In this document: positions 16,733-24,750 of the stretch, piece after piece
How positions within the stretch are numbered: the stretch's first letter is position 1
How the letters are laid out: each line of letters starts with the position of its first letter
From: Shuttleworthella satelles DSM 14600
Lineage (GTDB): Bacteria > Bacillota > Clostridia > Lachnospirales > Lachnospiraceae
DNA: 64,000 nucleotides
Reading direction: 5' to 3'
Assembly: GCF_000160115.1 (NCBI RefSeq)
Contig: NZ_GG665866.1
Span: 1,228,825 to 1,292,824 of the forward strand
Translations under genes and position numbers: made by a program
Notes under the pieces: generated by a model
What the model was told of the DNA's origin: nothing
Seen by the model: only the letters and a program-made list of their open reading frames with translations
The model's database searches: none

Positions 16733-18517
16733 TTACTGCATTCTTGTAATAACCGTTTCTCTATTTAATTTTGCTTTTCCTTTTCGCTTCATATAGCTTT
16801 CTATGTCAAACAAATTCTTCTTATCATAGTCCTCAAGTAATCTATAGTTCTTATGCTTTGTAATATCGTATTTATCTGAAAGAAAAGGTCTGACACCTCT
16901 AAGCTGAAAGATACATTTACTACCGTCCATTACAGTAATCTCATCTTGGCTCATAAGCTCCTTACCTGTCTTTTGGTAATTAAGTCCAAAGCTCTTTTGA
17001 TTACTCCTTGTTTCCGATGTGTTATATAAATCTATCGTTTCTTTTCCCAGTGTTTCAGACAATTCTTTTAGCGTAGTTTTCTCCTTGCCACCAAGAAACA
17101 AGGTACTATCACAGTTACCTACGATTGTATCAGCGTTATCCTTGTAGATTGCCTTTAGCTGAGATTGTGCTTGAAGTATGATGCTTGCTGAAATCTCTCT
17201 ACTTCTGATTGTGGCAATCAGCTTTTCAAACTTTGGAATTAAGCCGATGTTTGCAAATTCATCAAGCAAGCATCTCACATGGACAGGTAATCGTCCGCCA
17301 TATACATCATCTGCCTTATCACATAAGAGATTAAAAAGTTGTGAGTACATAATGGATACTACAAAGTTAAAGGTATCATCTGTATCAGAGATAATAACAA
17401 AGAGTGCCGTTTTTCTATCTCCGAGTGTATCAAGCTCAAGTTCATCTTCACTCATCAAGTCCCTAAGTTCCTGAATATCAAAGGGGGCAAGCCTTGCACC
17501 ACAAGAGATAAGAATAGATTTTGCCGTTTTTCCGGCAGCCAATTTGTACTTTTTATATTGCTTCACTGCAAAGTGTGTCGGCTCTCTTTTCTCAAGTGCT
17601 TCAAAGAGTCTATCTATGGGATTCATATAGGTTTCATCATCTTCTCTGACTTCAGAAGCATCTATCATATCGAGTAGAGTCGCAAAGTTCTTTTCTTCTC
17701 TTGGAGCTTCATAGAAGATGTAGCCGATAAGTGCTGTGTAGTAGAGTTTTTCGGCTTTTACCCAAAAATCCTCACCTGATTTTTCTCCCTCTCCCTTGGT
17801 GTTTGCGATGATTGTCTGTACTAATTTGAGTATGTCCTTTTCACTTCTAAGATAAGCAAAGGGATTGTATTTCATGGACTTTTTGAAGTTAATGGTATTT
17901 AGGATTTTTATCTCATAGCCATTATCTTCAAGCATCTTACCGCACTCAAGGACTATAGTTCCTTTCGGATCAGTTACACAATAGCTACTGTGCATCTGCA
18001 TTAAGTTAGGTTTGACATAAAATCGGGTTTTTCCACTTCCTGATCCACCGATGACAAGAACATTCTTATTTCTTGCATACTTAGGATTAGCCGGTCTGCC
18101 ATTCATAGTTAATCGTTCTGTTTGCGTAAGTATGATATTATTTTGAAACTTTTCATCCATATATGGCTCTATATCTTTTTTGGTTCCCCATCTTGCTGAG
18201 CCATACTCTTTCCCCTGTCTAAACTTTTTAGCATTTTTCCCTTTGGTATATACGATAATTTTGATTAAAACAGCTACTACCACGCCCATTATAATATCCG
18301 TAGGATGAAGGCTTGGAAGAAAGCTCATCGTGTTAATCTCTAATATCCCTTGAAAGATTTTGTCAATAATATCACCACCTACATAGACTCTTACATGATG
18401 TGAAAAGATATTGCCTACATAGAAAAATGCAAGATAGGGAATGTTCTGCTTTAGAAACTTTACCTTATCTTGCACCTTACATAAGCCTTCGATGTCCTTT
18501 AATATTTTATCTATCAT
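16733..18517 (-). CDS. virD4: VirD4-type type IV coupling protein
   Basis: 594 residues. Two membrane segments near the N-terminus (about 25-50 and 75-95) are followed by the TraG/VirD4 ATPase with Walker A IGGSGSGKTRFYVKPN near 160 and Walker B VRCLLDEFANIG near 412. The motif IILQAQSQLKAIY follows. It recruits relaxase-bound DNA and pumps it into the mating channel. The gene overlaps the upstream PcfB-like gene by four bases (ATGA), so translation is coupled. It appears intact although the machinery downstream is incomplete. Confidence 0.9.
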   Translation of the reverse strand: MIDKILKDIEGLCKVQDKVKFLKQNIPYLAFFYVGNIFSHHVRVYVGGDIIDKIFQGILEINTMSFLPSLHPTDIIMGVVVAVLIKIIVYTKGKNAKKFRQGKEYGSARWGTKKDIEPYMDEKFQNNIILTQTERLTMNGRPANPKYARNKNVLVIGGSGSGKTRFYVKPNLMQMHSSYCVTDPKGTIVLECGKMLEDNGYEIKILNTINFKKSMKYNPFAYLRSEKDILKLVQTIIANTKGEGEKSGEDFWVKAEKLYYTALIGYIFYEAPREEKNFATLLDMIDASEVREDDETYMNPIDRLFEALEKREPTHFAVKQYKKYKLAAGKTAKSILISCGARLAPFDIQELRDLMSEDELELDTLGDRKTALFVIISDTDDTFNFVVSIMYSQLFNLLCDKADDVYGGRLPVHVRCLLDEFANIGLIPKFEKLIATIRSREISASIILQAQSQLKAIYKDNADTIVGNCDSTLFLGGKEKTTLKELSETLGKETIDLYNTSETRSNQKSFGLNYQKTGKELMSQDEITVMDGSKCIFQLRGVRPFLSDKYDITKHKNYRLLEDYDKKNLFDIESYMKRKGKAKLNRETVITRMQ

Positions 18518-18999
18518 AGGCTCTGCTCCTTTTGTTTATTCTTGATTTTATCTTTGGAAACAGAGTTCTTAGCCATCTCCTTGAACTTCTCAATATTCTT
18601 GTGAATAGATTCTTTCCTTTCTGTTTTCTTTTCAGACTGTGCTAATGCGTGCTTAAAGGCTTTATCCATCACTTTCATATCTTTGGCTTGAAAGAATACG
18701 GAGTATTTACCAGTTTCCTTATCCTTCATCACTGAAAACTTGACGCCATACCGATTAAGTTCTTTTTTCAGTTCCTTAAGCTCTGCTTCTTCAACCGGAA
18801 TTTCTTCAAGCTGTCCCTTTTTAACCATATCTTTTAGCTTTACTTCATTTCCGTTAGCATTAACCAGCTTTTCAAGTCCTCCAAGTTTTTCTGCCTCTTT
18901 CATCAGCTTCTTTAGTAAATCCAATAGAAGTTTCCCTGTTACTTTAGCAGCTCTAACTTCCATATTCAGTGTTTTTCTTGCTATTTCTTCATTGATCAA
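18514..18999 (-). CDS. PcfB-family (DUF3801) conjugation accessory protein
   Basis: 161 residues, highly charged. The central part (ELKELKKELNRYGVKFSVMKDKETGKYSVFFQAKDMKVMDKAFKH) is the DUF3801/PcfB core found next to VirD4 coupling proteins in Firmicute conjugative plasmids and ICEs. In Enterococcus PcfB helps dock the relaxosome to the coupling protein. The gene overlaps both neighbours by four bases. Confidence 0.8.
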   Translation of the reverse strand: MINEEIARKTLNMEVRAAKVTGKLLLDLLKKLMKEAEKLGGLEKLVNANGNEVKLKDMVKKGQLEEIPVEEAELKELKKELNRYGVKFSVMKDKETGKYSVFFQAKDMKVMDKAFKHALAQSEKKTERKESIHKNIEKFKEMAKNSVSKDKIKNKQKEQSL

Positions 19000-19847
19000 C
19001 TTCTCTCACCTCCATTCAGCAGTCTGTCCCTATTGCGATTCAGTTTGTCCTTTTGAATAACCTTTCTAAAATCCTCACCTACAACCATAACAGGAATACA
19101 CATCTCTATGATTCTTGAGTAGATTCTTTGATACTCTACGCTATCCTTACAATTTTGGATTGTGTCGTAGGAAAGGTTAGTAGTGAAGATAGTCGGTTTC
19201 TGTTTTAAGTACCTGTTATTCACGATGTTATATACTTGCTCTTTGGCATAGCTTGTATCTCTTTCTATTCCTAAGTCATCCAAGATAAGAACGGAAGTAT
19301 TTACAAGGGATTCAATATATGCGTTCTTGTCAAAATCAAATCCTCCCTTTTGCAGCTCATTGATAATCTGTGCAAAATTTCTTATTTTAACGCCTATTTG
19401 ATACTGTTCAATAAGGCTATTTGCAATGGAGCAGGCAAGATAGGTCTTTCCGCTACCTACTGAGCCATAAAAAAGAAGTCCGATATTTTCTTTTTTCATT
19501 TCCTCATAGTCTTTTACAAAGTTCTTTGCAATGATAAGGCTTTGATTTTCTTCTCCCTGATAATTTTCAAAGGTATATGACCACTGAATAATCGAGTTAA
19601 AGCAGCTACTCTTTAATCGTTCAATCTCCATCTGCTTTTGTCTTTCTTTTTCTCTTGCTTCTCTATCTCTATCACACTTGCAGGAAGTTCTAAAGAGCAT
19701 CTTGTTTCCGAAAAACTCCATCACTTTTCCGTCTTTTCTTTCATGACAAACTTTACAAAATGCGTGTCCATCCTTGATATATTCTTTTTCAGGATCGTAA
19801 GAATACTCTACATCTTCTATCATTACTTTTTCTAATTCTTTCATCAT
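18996..19847 (-). CDS. DnaC/IstB-like ATPase (ICE replication)
   Basis: 283 residues. The N-terminus has a zinc-finger-like set of cysteines (FCKVCHERK ... TSCKCDRDRE, about residues 31-62). The AAA+ core has Walker A YGSVGSGKTYLACS near 128 and Walker B SVLILDDLGIE near 190. Proteins of this family load the replicative helicase, here probably for ICE replication together with the RepA-like protein encoded just upstream. It overlaps repA by four bases (ATGA). Two adjacent ATG codons leave the exact first residue open. Confidence 0.85.
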   Translation of the reverse strand: MMKELEKVMIEDVEYSYDPEKEYIKDGHAFCKVCHERKDGKVMEFFGNKMLFRTSCKCDRDREAREKERQKQMEIERLKSSCFNSIIQWSYTFENYQGEENQSLIIAKNFVKDYEEMKKENIGLLFYGSVGSGKTYLACSIANSLIEQYQIGVKIRNFAQIINELQKGGFDFDKNAYIESLVNTSVLILDDLGIERDTSYAKEQVYNIVNNRYLKQKPTIFTTNLSYDTIQNCKDSVEYQRIYSRIIEMCIPVMVVGEDFRKVIQKDKLNRNRDRLLNGGERS

Positions 19848-20623
19848 AGGTGTTCTCCTTTATCATATTCTTCCCATGTCGGGATATTTGATGTTTTCAC
19901 TTCTTTTCCTCTCCCCTGATCTTTATAAAACCAAGAAAGGATTGTCGCTTTATGGTCTTTATAGGTCTTTCCGGTGCTTTTGATATATGCAGATAATCTC
20001 TCAATGTAATTATCAAGCTGTGAGTTCATTATGATTTGTAAATCGGATATATCTTCAGCAGCTAAAAATACATTTTGAAATGTTCCAAGCCCGTTTTCAC
20101 CAAAACTATATTCTCTCTTACTATACTTACTCTTATTATTCTCTATATAGTTAGAGTCAAGATTTTGAACTTCATGAAGTTCATTTTCTTTACTTCTGAG
20201 GTTAAAATCTTTTACTTCTGAAGTTAAGTTTTTTGACTTCTGAAAGTCATTTTCTTTTACCTGAAATACACTCATAAAGTCTTTAACATATATGACATTC
20301 GGCTTACCAAGCCCAAGCCTTACTCTTTCAATCAGTCCGATTCCTTTTTTCATATCGAGTTCATCTAATGTTTTTATAGCTGTCGGCTTTGAGATATTTC
20401 TTCTTCTCATAATTTCTTCAACAGTAAAATAGATAAATACCCTGCCATCTTTGTCTATCCAGTTATTCTTAAAAGACATTCCTGTCCGTTTCAAAAGCAT
20501 AGAATAAAGGATAATTGCTTCAGCAGACAGTCCCTTAAATTTTTCTCCGTCTACCAATATTTCAGGTACTTTTAGAAAGTTAAATCTTTCTGCTTCTCTA
20601 TTATAGAAATAGTCAAAGTCCAT
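19844..20623 (-). CDS. RepA_N-type replication initiator of the ICE
   Basis: About 259 residues from ATG 20623, chosen for GGAGGTGA just upstream; the frame is open to 20653. The N-terminal domain (FDYFYNREAERFNFLKVPEILVDGEKFKGLSAEAIILYSMLLKRTGMSFKNNW, then a winged-helix part with ISKPTAIKTLDELDMKKGIGLIERVRLGLGKPN) is the RepA_N replication-initiator fold. A C-terminal part (YIERLSAYIKSTGKTYKDHKATILSWF) resembles DnaD-type tails. It probably supports rolling or theta replication of the excised circle. It lies behind a terminator-like hairpin (20656-20685). Confidence 0.8.
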   Translation of the reverse strand: MDFDYFYNREAERFNFLKVPEILVDGEKFKGLSAEAIILYSMLLKRTGMSFKNNWIDKDGRVFIYFTVEEIMRRRNISKPTAIKTLDELDMKKGIGLIERVRLGLGKPNVIYVKDFMSVFQVKENDFQKSKNLTSEVKDFNLRSKENELHEVQNLDSNYIENNKSKYSKREYSFGENGLGTFQNVFLAAEDISDLQIIMNSQLDNYIERLSAYIKSTGKTYKDHKATILSWFYKDQGRGKEVKTSNIPTWEEYDKGEHL

Positions 20624-20655
20624 CGCTTCACCTCCCTCCTTAAAAATTGGCAAAG

Positions 20656-20685
20656 AAAAAGACGATAGTTTTTCTTCTATCGCCT
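20656..20685 (-). terminator. Terminator-like hairpin before repA
   Basis: CGATAG and CTATCG pair around an A/T-rich loop and are followed on the minus strand by TCTTTTTCTTTG. It separates the small membrane-protein gene from repA and may set the level of RepA. Confidence 0.6.
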
Positions 20686-20710
20686 TTGGTAACCATTTGT
20701 ATGAATTTTT

Positions 20711-20995
20711 TTAGATTGATTTTATTGCTTCATTGATTCCCTGAAGGAATGCTATAACAGCTGCTCCGACCATCGGTATTCCATAAGGACTTAACAAAAA
20801 TCCTAATACCAATGCCTCAATGCCAAGTGATATATCTTTTTGCATAAATGATCCTATTGCAGCAACTATACACATCAGCATTAAGAAATACAGAATAGTT
20901 GTTCCTATGCCAAGTATAAATGTCAGAAAGGCAGTAAGGATACTCAGCAGCAAGCTGATTGGAAATAAGATTATTTTTATTATCCATCTCATCAT
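20711..20995 (-). CDS. Small ICE membrane protein (CD1845-like)
   Basis: 94 residues, almost entirely hydrophobic with three membrane segments. It resembles the small conserved CD1845-family protein encoded upstream of repA in clostridial Tn1549-like elements. The function is unknown. It follows the 62-residue ORF by three bases. Confidence 0.7.
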   Translation of the reverse strand: MMRWIIKIILFPISLLLSILTAFLTFILGIGTTILYFLMLMCIVAAIGSFMQKDISLGIEALVLGFLLSPYGIPMVGAAVIAFLQGINEAIKSI

Positions 20996-20998
20996 TTC

Positions 20999-21187
20999 TT
21001 ATTCCTCACTTCCCAATTCATACTTTGTATCTCCACACACCATATCAATGCAAACATTCACATCTATATAATTTTTTAGGACTTTTTTTCGTCCACCTTC
21101 GCCATCTTCTACAAATACATAATGCTTGTAAAACTGCTTAAAATGCAGGATTTTCACGATTTCACTCTTTGTATCAACGCTATGCAC
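20999..21187 (-). CDS. Small ICE-end ORF overlapping rlmD
   Basis: 62 residues from a GTG at 21187; a second GTG at 21157 would begin just before the rlmD stop. The body (FYKHYVFVEDGEGGRRK-like, then NYIDVNVCIDMVCGDTKYELG) looks like a real small protein of this element family. The first 11 codons lie in rlmD in another frame. The reading frame therefore crosses the presumed attachment junction, and in the circular form its upstream part would differ. The native start may be lost. Confidence 0.55.
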   Translation of the reverse strand: MHSVDTKSEIVKILHFKQFYKHYVFVEDGEGGRKKVLKNYIDVNVCIDMVCGDTKYELGSEE

Positions 21188-22752
21188 TCCACATGCCCCG
21201 TCGCCGGAAACATATCCACCCCCCGCATCCGCCGGACCTCATAGCCTCTGGCCATGAGAATCTCCAGATCTCTTACCAGGCTGGTTGGCTTGCAGGAGAT
21301 GTAAATCATGGATTCAACTCCATAGTCGATGATTTTATCCAGAGCCTTGGGGTGAATCCCGTCCCTGGGGGGATCCAGGACAATGAAGTCCGGCTTGTCC
21401 TCAATATCGTCAATGACCTTTAAGACATCACCGGCAATAAACTCGCAGTTATCAAGACCGTTTTTCTTCGCATTGGCCCTGGCGGCCGCAACCGCTTCTT
21501 CTACAATCTCAACTCCAATCACATGACCTGCTGCCGGAGCCAGGATCTGGGCGATGGTGCCGGTACCGGAGTATAAGTCAAAGACGGTCTTTCCTTTAAT
21601 ACAGTCAAGGTTATTTCGATTCTTCTCCTGACCGTCAAAATGGTCTCGCTTCTTCGCTTCGCCGTCAGAGTGACTTTGTTCCTGTTCTTTATCTGCCCCC
21701 TCCGGAAGGCTCAGAACCGTCGACAAGTCGATATTCTCCCTTCCCTTTTCGTCCCCTCCGATAAATTCTCTCACTGTTTCATAGAGAACTTCCGCCCCAG
21801 GCGAATTGGTCTGAAAGAAGGAGAATGGTGTAATGTCAAAGCGCAGACCCAGGATCTCTTCCGTCAGGAAATCTCTGCCATAGAGAAGCTCCGTCCCCTG
21901 GTCTTCAATGGCATCCGCCGGAGAATCATTTTGTGTGTGTAGGATGCCCGCCAGTTCATCACTCCAGTTGTGACTGAGCAAAAGCTGCTTCCAGTCACCA
22001 AGCAGCTTCTTCTCCTCCTCTTCTGTGAAAGGCCTGCCCTCCCGATCAACCCGATCCGTTGAAGTCACAAGATCGACCATCAGCATACCGGTTCTCTGCG
22101 CCCGGCGAACCAAAAGGTGACGCAGGTAACCTTCATGGCATATCTTGTGGTAAAACCCCAGTCTCCTCTCTGTAAAGAAATCCAGAGTCAAACGCAGAAG
22201 ATCCCGCATATCCTGGCTGATGATACGGCACTGGTCTACGGTGACAATGTCATAGAAGGATCCTCGCTTGTGCATCCCCAGTGCCAGCTGGCCTCCCTTC
22301 GTTTGATCTCCAAAGGAGAATTCCATCTTATTTCGATATTCCTGATGGGCCGGTGAAGCCGTCACCCCCTCGAAAATCCGATCGACTCCCTCTCCGAAAA
22401 GGGGCTGCATCAGATGCCGTATCTGATCTTCCTTGAGCTTCCGCTGATCCTCATAAGGCAGGTTCTGATAGCTGCAGCCCCCACACTCTGCAAAATGCGG
22501 ACAGGCCGCCTGCTCTAACTCGTTGGGAGCCTTCTTTAGAACTTCAAGCAGAATTCCCTGCCTCTTGCTGCGGCCGGCTTTCTTAAGGCGAAGGCGAATC
22601 TTCTGCCCGGGGAGAACATGCTTCACGGTTACCATGCGGCTGGATTTTGCCCCCTGGCCAACGGACTCCTCAGACTCCGCCAGCTCTACCTGCCCCTTAT
22701 TGGGAAAATCGACTCTCCTTACGATTCCCTCTGCTTCCTGTCCTCTCTTCAC
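21154..22752 (-). CDS. rlmD: 23S rRNA (uracil-1939-C5)-methyltransferase
   Basis: 532 residues from a GTG with AGAGGA upstream. An N-terminal TRAM-like RNA-binding region is followed by an iron-sulfur cluster motif (CPHFAECGGCSYQ, about 83-95). The SAM-binding DLYSGTGTIAQ, VLDPPRDGIHPKAL and the catalytic ISCKPTSLVRDL all appear in order. The enzyme uses SAM to methylate 23S rRNA. About 45 charged residues (DKEQEQSHSDGEAKKRDH and flanks) are inserted before the SAM motif, which is unusual. The last codons are AT-rich and the stop sits at the border of the ICE, as expected where an ICE rebuilds the 3' end of its target gene. The protein looks complete. Confidence 0.9.
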   Translation of the reverse strand: MKRGQEAEGIVRRVDFPNKGQVELAESEESVGQGAKSSRMVTVKHVLPGQKIRLRLKKAGRSKRQGILLEVLKKAPNELEQAACPHFAECGGCSYQNLPYEDQRKLKEDQIRHLMQPLFGEGVDRIFEGVTASPAHQEYRNKMEFSFGDQTKGGQLALGMHKRGSFYDIVTVDQCRIISQDMRDLLRLTLDFFTERRLGFYHKICHEGYLRHLLVRRAQRTGMLMVDLVTSTDRVDREGRPFTEEEEKKLLGDWKQLLLSHNWSDELAGILHTQNDSPADAIEDQGTELLYGRDFLTEEILGLRFDITPFSFFQTNSPGAEVLYETVREFIGGDEKGRENIDLSTVLSLPEGADKEQEQSHSDGEAKKRDHFDGQEKNRNNLDCIKGKTVFDLYSGTGTIAQILAPAAGHVIGVEIVEEAVAAARANAKKNGLDNCEFIAGDVLKVIDDIEDKPDFIVLDPPRDGIHPKALDKIIDYGVESMIYISCKPTSLVRDLEILMARGYEVRRMRGVDMFPATGHVECIALIQRVKS

Positions 22753-22960
22753 TGCGCAATCCTCTTACACACAAAATACCATTGTCTTCTATCATCATGG
22801 CGTCTCTGAACGGATCCTTCCGGAGGATATTGCTGAAACAGGCATCTCTCCTGCGTCAAAGAACGCTCAGAAAAACACAAATGAGACTATGCGTCTCTGA
22901 CAAAGATACCGGCCTGTTCCTGCTGAAAAAGTGAAATTCAGCGTTTTCCTTCTTCTTATC

Positions 22961-23980
22961 TTATCGAACCGGATTGGTCAGAAGCTCGAATCTGGTCATA
23001 AAATTCAACTCATCAAAACGGATATAAGAGTAAAAATTATTGAAGAAGAAATTATCAGACCTGCAAGTCCACTGTATTCCATAGACCAAACTCGTAACAT
23101 CGGCATTCTTGCGGTCACCGGGCTGAAGCCATAGCTTCTTCCCGAAAACACGAGCCAGTTCTCCCTGATCCAAAGACCGCATCAGATTAATCCCCTCAAG
23201 TTCAATCTGCAGGCCCTTCTCTCGATCAGACTGACTTCCGTCTTCTTCAATGCCAAAACCGATTACTGTGCTGTTCTCCAGAATCTTATCCTCTTTCCTG
23301 CCCGCATAGAAAATCAGACTCCCGATAATCTGGCCGTTTTTAACCAGCAGGTAATCCGGATAAGCCCCATCAATATCTCTGGGCTCATATCCCCTGGGGA
23401 TCGTACGGCTTTGATCCCAGGCATATTTCTGATAATCCCCACTGGTCAGATAGTCCCGGTACTCGGCTCTGCCCGCATTTTCTCGTCTGCAGTAGATGTC
23501 ATAGCCCTCCGCGTGCAGATCCTCTGCCGTCGTCTGGTCCATGACAATCTGTGTCTGATTGATCTTAAGTCCCGGCGCCTTGGGAGGCAGACCAATAAAG
23601 AAAAAGAGCAGCATAAAGTAAAAGACTATAAAGAAAGCGGCCAGAAGAGCCATCAGGGAACGGCCTGTTCTCTTTCTCGCATTGAAGATGGAGACGGCAA
23701 TCGGAATGATCACCGCCCTGCCGATATAGGAGAGTTTATATCCCCCCCGATAGACGGCATCGTAGATGATGAGACCTGCGATGACAATCATTCCCCCGTA
23801 GATCAGGATCTCCGCAACCGATGGTCTTCCTGTCTTTGTCTGGTCATTGACCGCGTCATCGATCGCCCTCGTTCCATCCGCCCGTTTTCGTTTCATCTGG
23901 TAGACTAAGAACAGATAAATGGCGATATAAAAAAGGGCCAGACCTACATAGCTGGCGATCAAGACACTTCTTGCATCCAT
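22961..23980 (-). CDS. Membrane protein of unknown function
   Basis: 339 residues from ATG 23980, chosen for GGAGGGGGAAAAG directly upstream; the frame opens at 24034. Four membrane segments occupy the first ~145 residues (about 5-28, 58-78, 87-103, 118-142). The remaining ~190 residues are predicted soluble and mixed alpha/beta (YDIYCRRENAGRAEYRDYL, PDYLLVKNGQIIGSLIFYAGRKED). No family is recognised. It is preceded by the small acidic membrane protein gene on the same strand. Confidence 0.65.
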   Translation of the reverse strand: MDARSVLIASYVGLALFYIAIYLFLVYQMKRKRADGTRAIDDAVNDQTKTGRPSVAEILIYGGMIVIAGLIIYDAVYRGGYKLSYIGRAVIIPIAVSIFNARKRTGRSLMALLAAFFIVFYFMLLFFFIGLPPKAPGLKINQTQIVMDQTTAEDLHAEGYDIYCRRENAGRAEYRDYLTSGDYQKYAWDQSRTIPRGYEPRDIDGAYPDYLLVKNGQIIGSLIFYAGRKEDKILENSTVIGFGIEEDGSQSDREKGLQIELEGINLMRSLDQGELARVFGKKLWLQPGDRKNADVTSLVYGIQWTCRSDNFFFNNFYSYIRFDELNFMTRFELLTNPVR

Positions 23981-24269
23981 CTTTTCCCCCTCCTCCGGTG
24001 TTCGCGCGCTTCCCTGTCCTTGGCCGCAGGTCAAATCTTTCCTGACCGATCGTCATCGGGTCCTCATCCTGCTCATGCACCGAATTCGCCCCTTATTAAC
24101 ATGGAAAAAGGATTTCCCATCCCATGGATCGGAAATCCCTCTGTATAACATATACTGTGATCCGTTTCTCACACACCCTGCCCTGTGGGCTTACAAACAG
24201 TATACATCAGAATGCAGGCTCCGCAGGTATTTTGATGCCGACATTCCACTGTCACAAATCAAAGTCGGA

Positions 24270-24527
24270 TCAGTCAGCGAAGCTGCTCTCATCCTTGAGT
24301 TCCTCTTCTGCCTCCTTCTCGAGCTTCTCATCAGCATCATTCTTGGCGGCGAACTCCTCGCTGTCCTCGTCCTCGAAGAAATCATCGTCATCGAACTCAT
24401 CATCGATGTCATCCATGAACTCTTCTTCATAATCGGGCTTGAAATACTTATACACTGCATAACCGACACCGGCGACAAGAGCTGCTAATGCGGTCAAACC
24501 AAACAGAGTCTTAAATGCCTTCTTCAT
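24270..24527 (-). CDS. Small single-pass membrane protein with acidic tail
   Basis: 85 residues from ATG 24527, selected because AGGAGG lies nine bases upstream. One membrane segment (FGLTALAALVAGVGYAVYKYF) is followed by an extremely acidic tail rich in Asp and Glu (FMDDIDDEFDDDDFFEDEDSEEF). With an N-terminal KK before the segment, the tail could be on either face. Function is unknown. Confidence 0.65.
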   Translation of the reverse strand: MKKAFKTLFGLTALAALVAGVGYAVYKYFKPDYEEEFMDDIDDEFDDDDFFEDEDSEEFAAKNDADEKLEKEAEEELKDESSFAD

Positions 24528-24750
24528 AGCGATATACCTCCTGTATACGTGCACAACTTTTTCTTATTCCTGATTATAGCACATTGCCTGATAAAGCAAT
24601 GATTTTCAGAAAAATTTAAGATTCCATCCGCATCTGAGTCTACATCAAACCCATAGAAACATTCTCCGAATCCATATCTGAGTCTGTTTTAAATCCCTAT
24701 CGCTTCTATCTCCATCTCCATCATCACATCCTCCTTGCGTTCCTCCCCGC

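Larger units (their letters stand above)
14442..21153 (-). mobile_element. Left part of a Tn1549-like integrative conjugative element (remnant)
   Basis: An AT-rich block in which gene order (RepA_N replication protein, DnaC-like ATPase, PcfB-like, VirD4, SSB, Maff2, VirB6, PrgI, start of virB4) matches the conserved replication and transfer part of Tn1549-type elements. One edge abuts the 3' end of rlmD, a known ICE target. The other ends at the IS3 element. Relaxase, full VirB4, integrase and excisionase are absent, so it should not move on its own. Confidence 0.75.
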
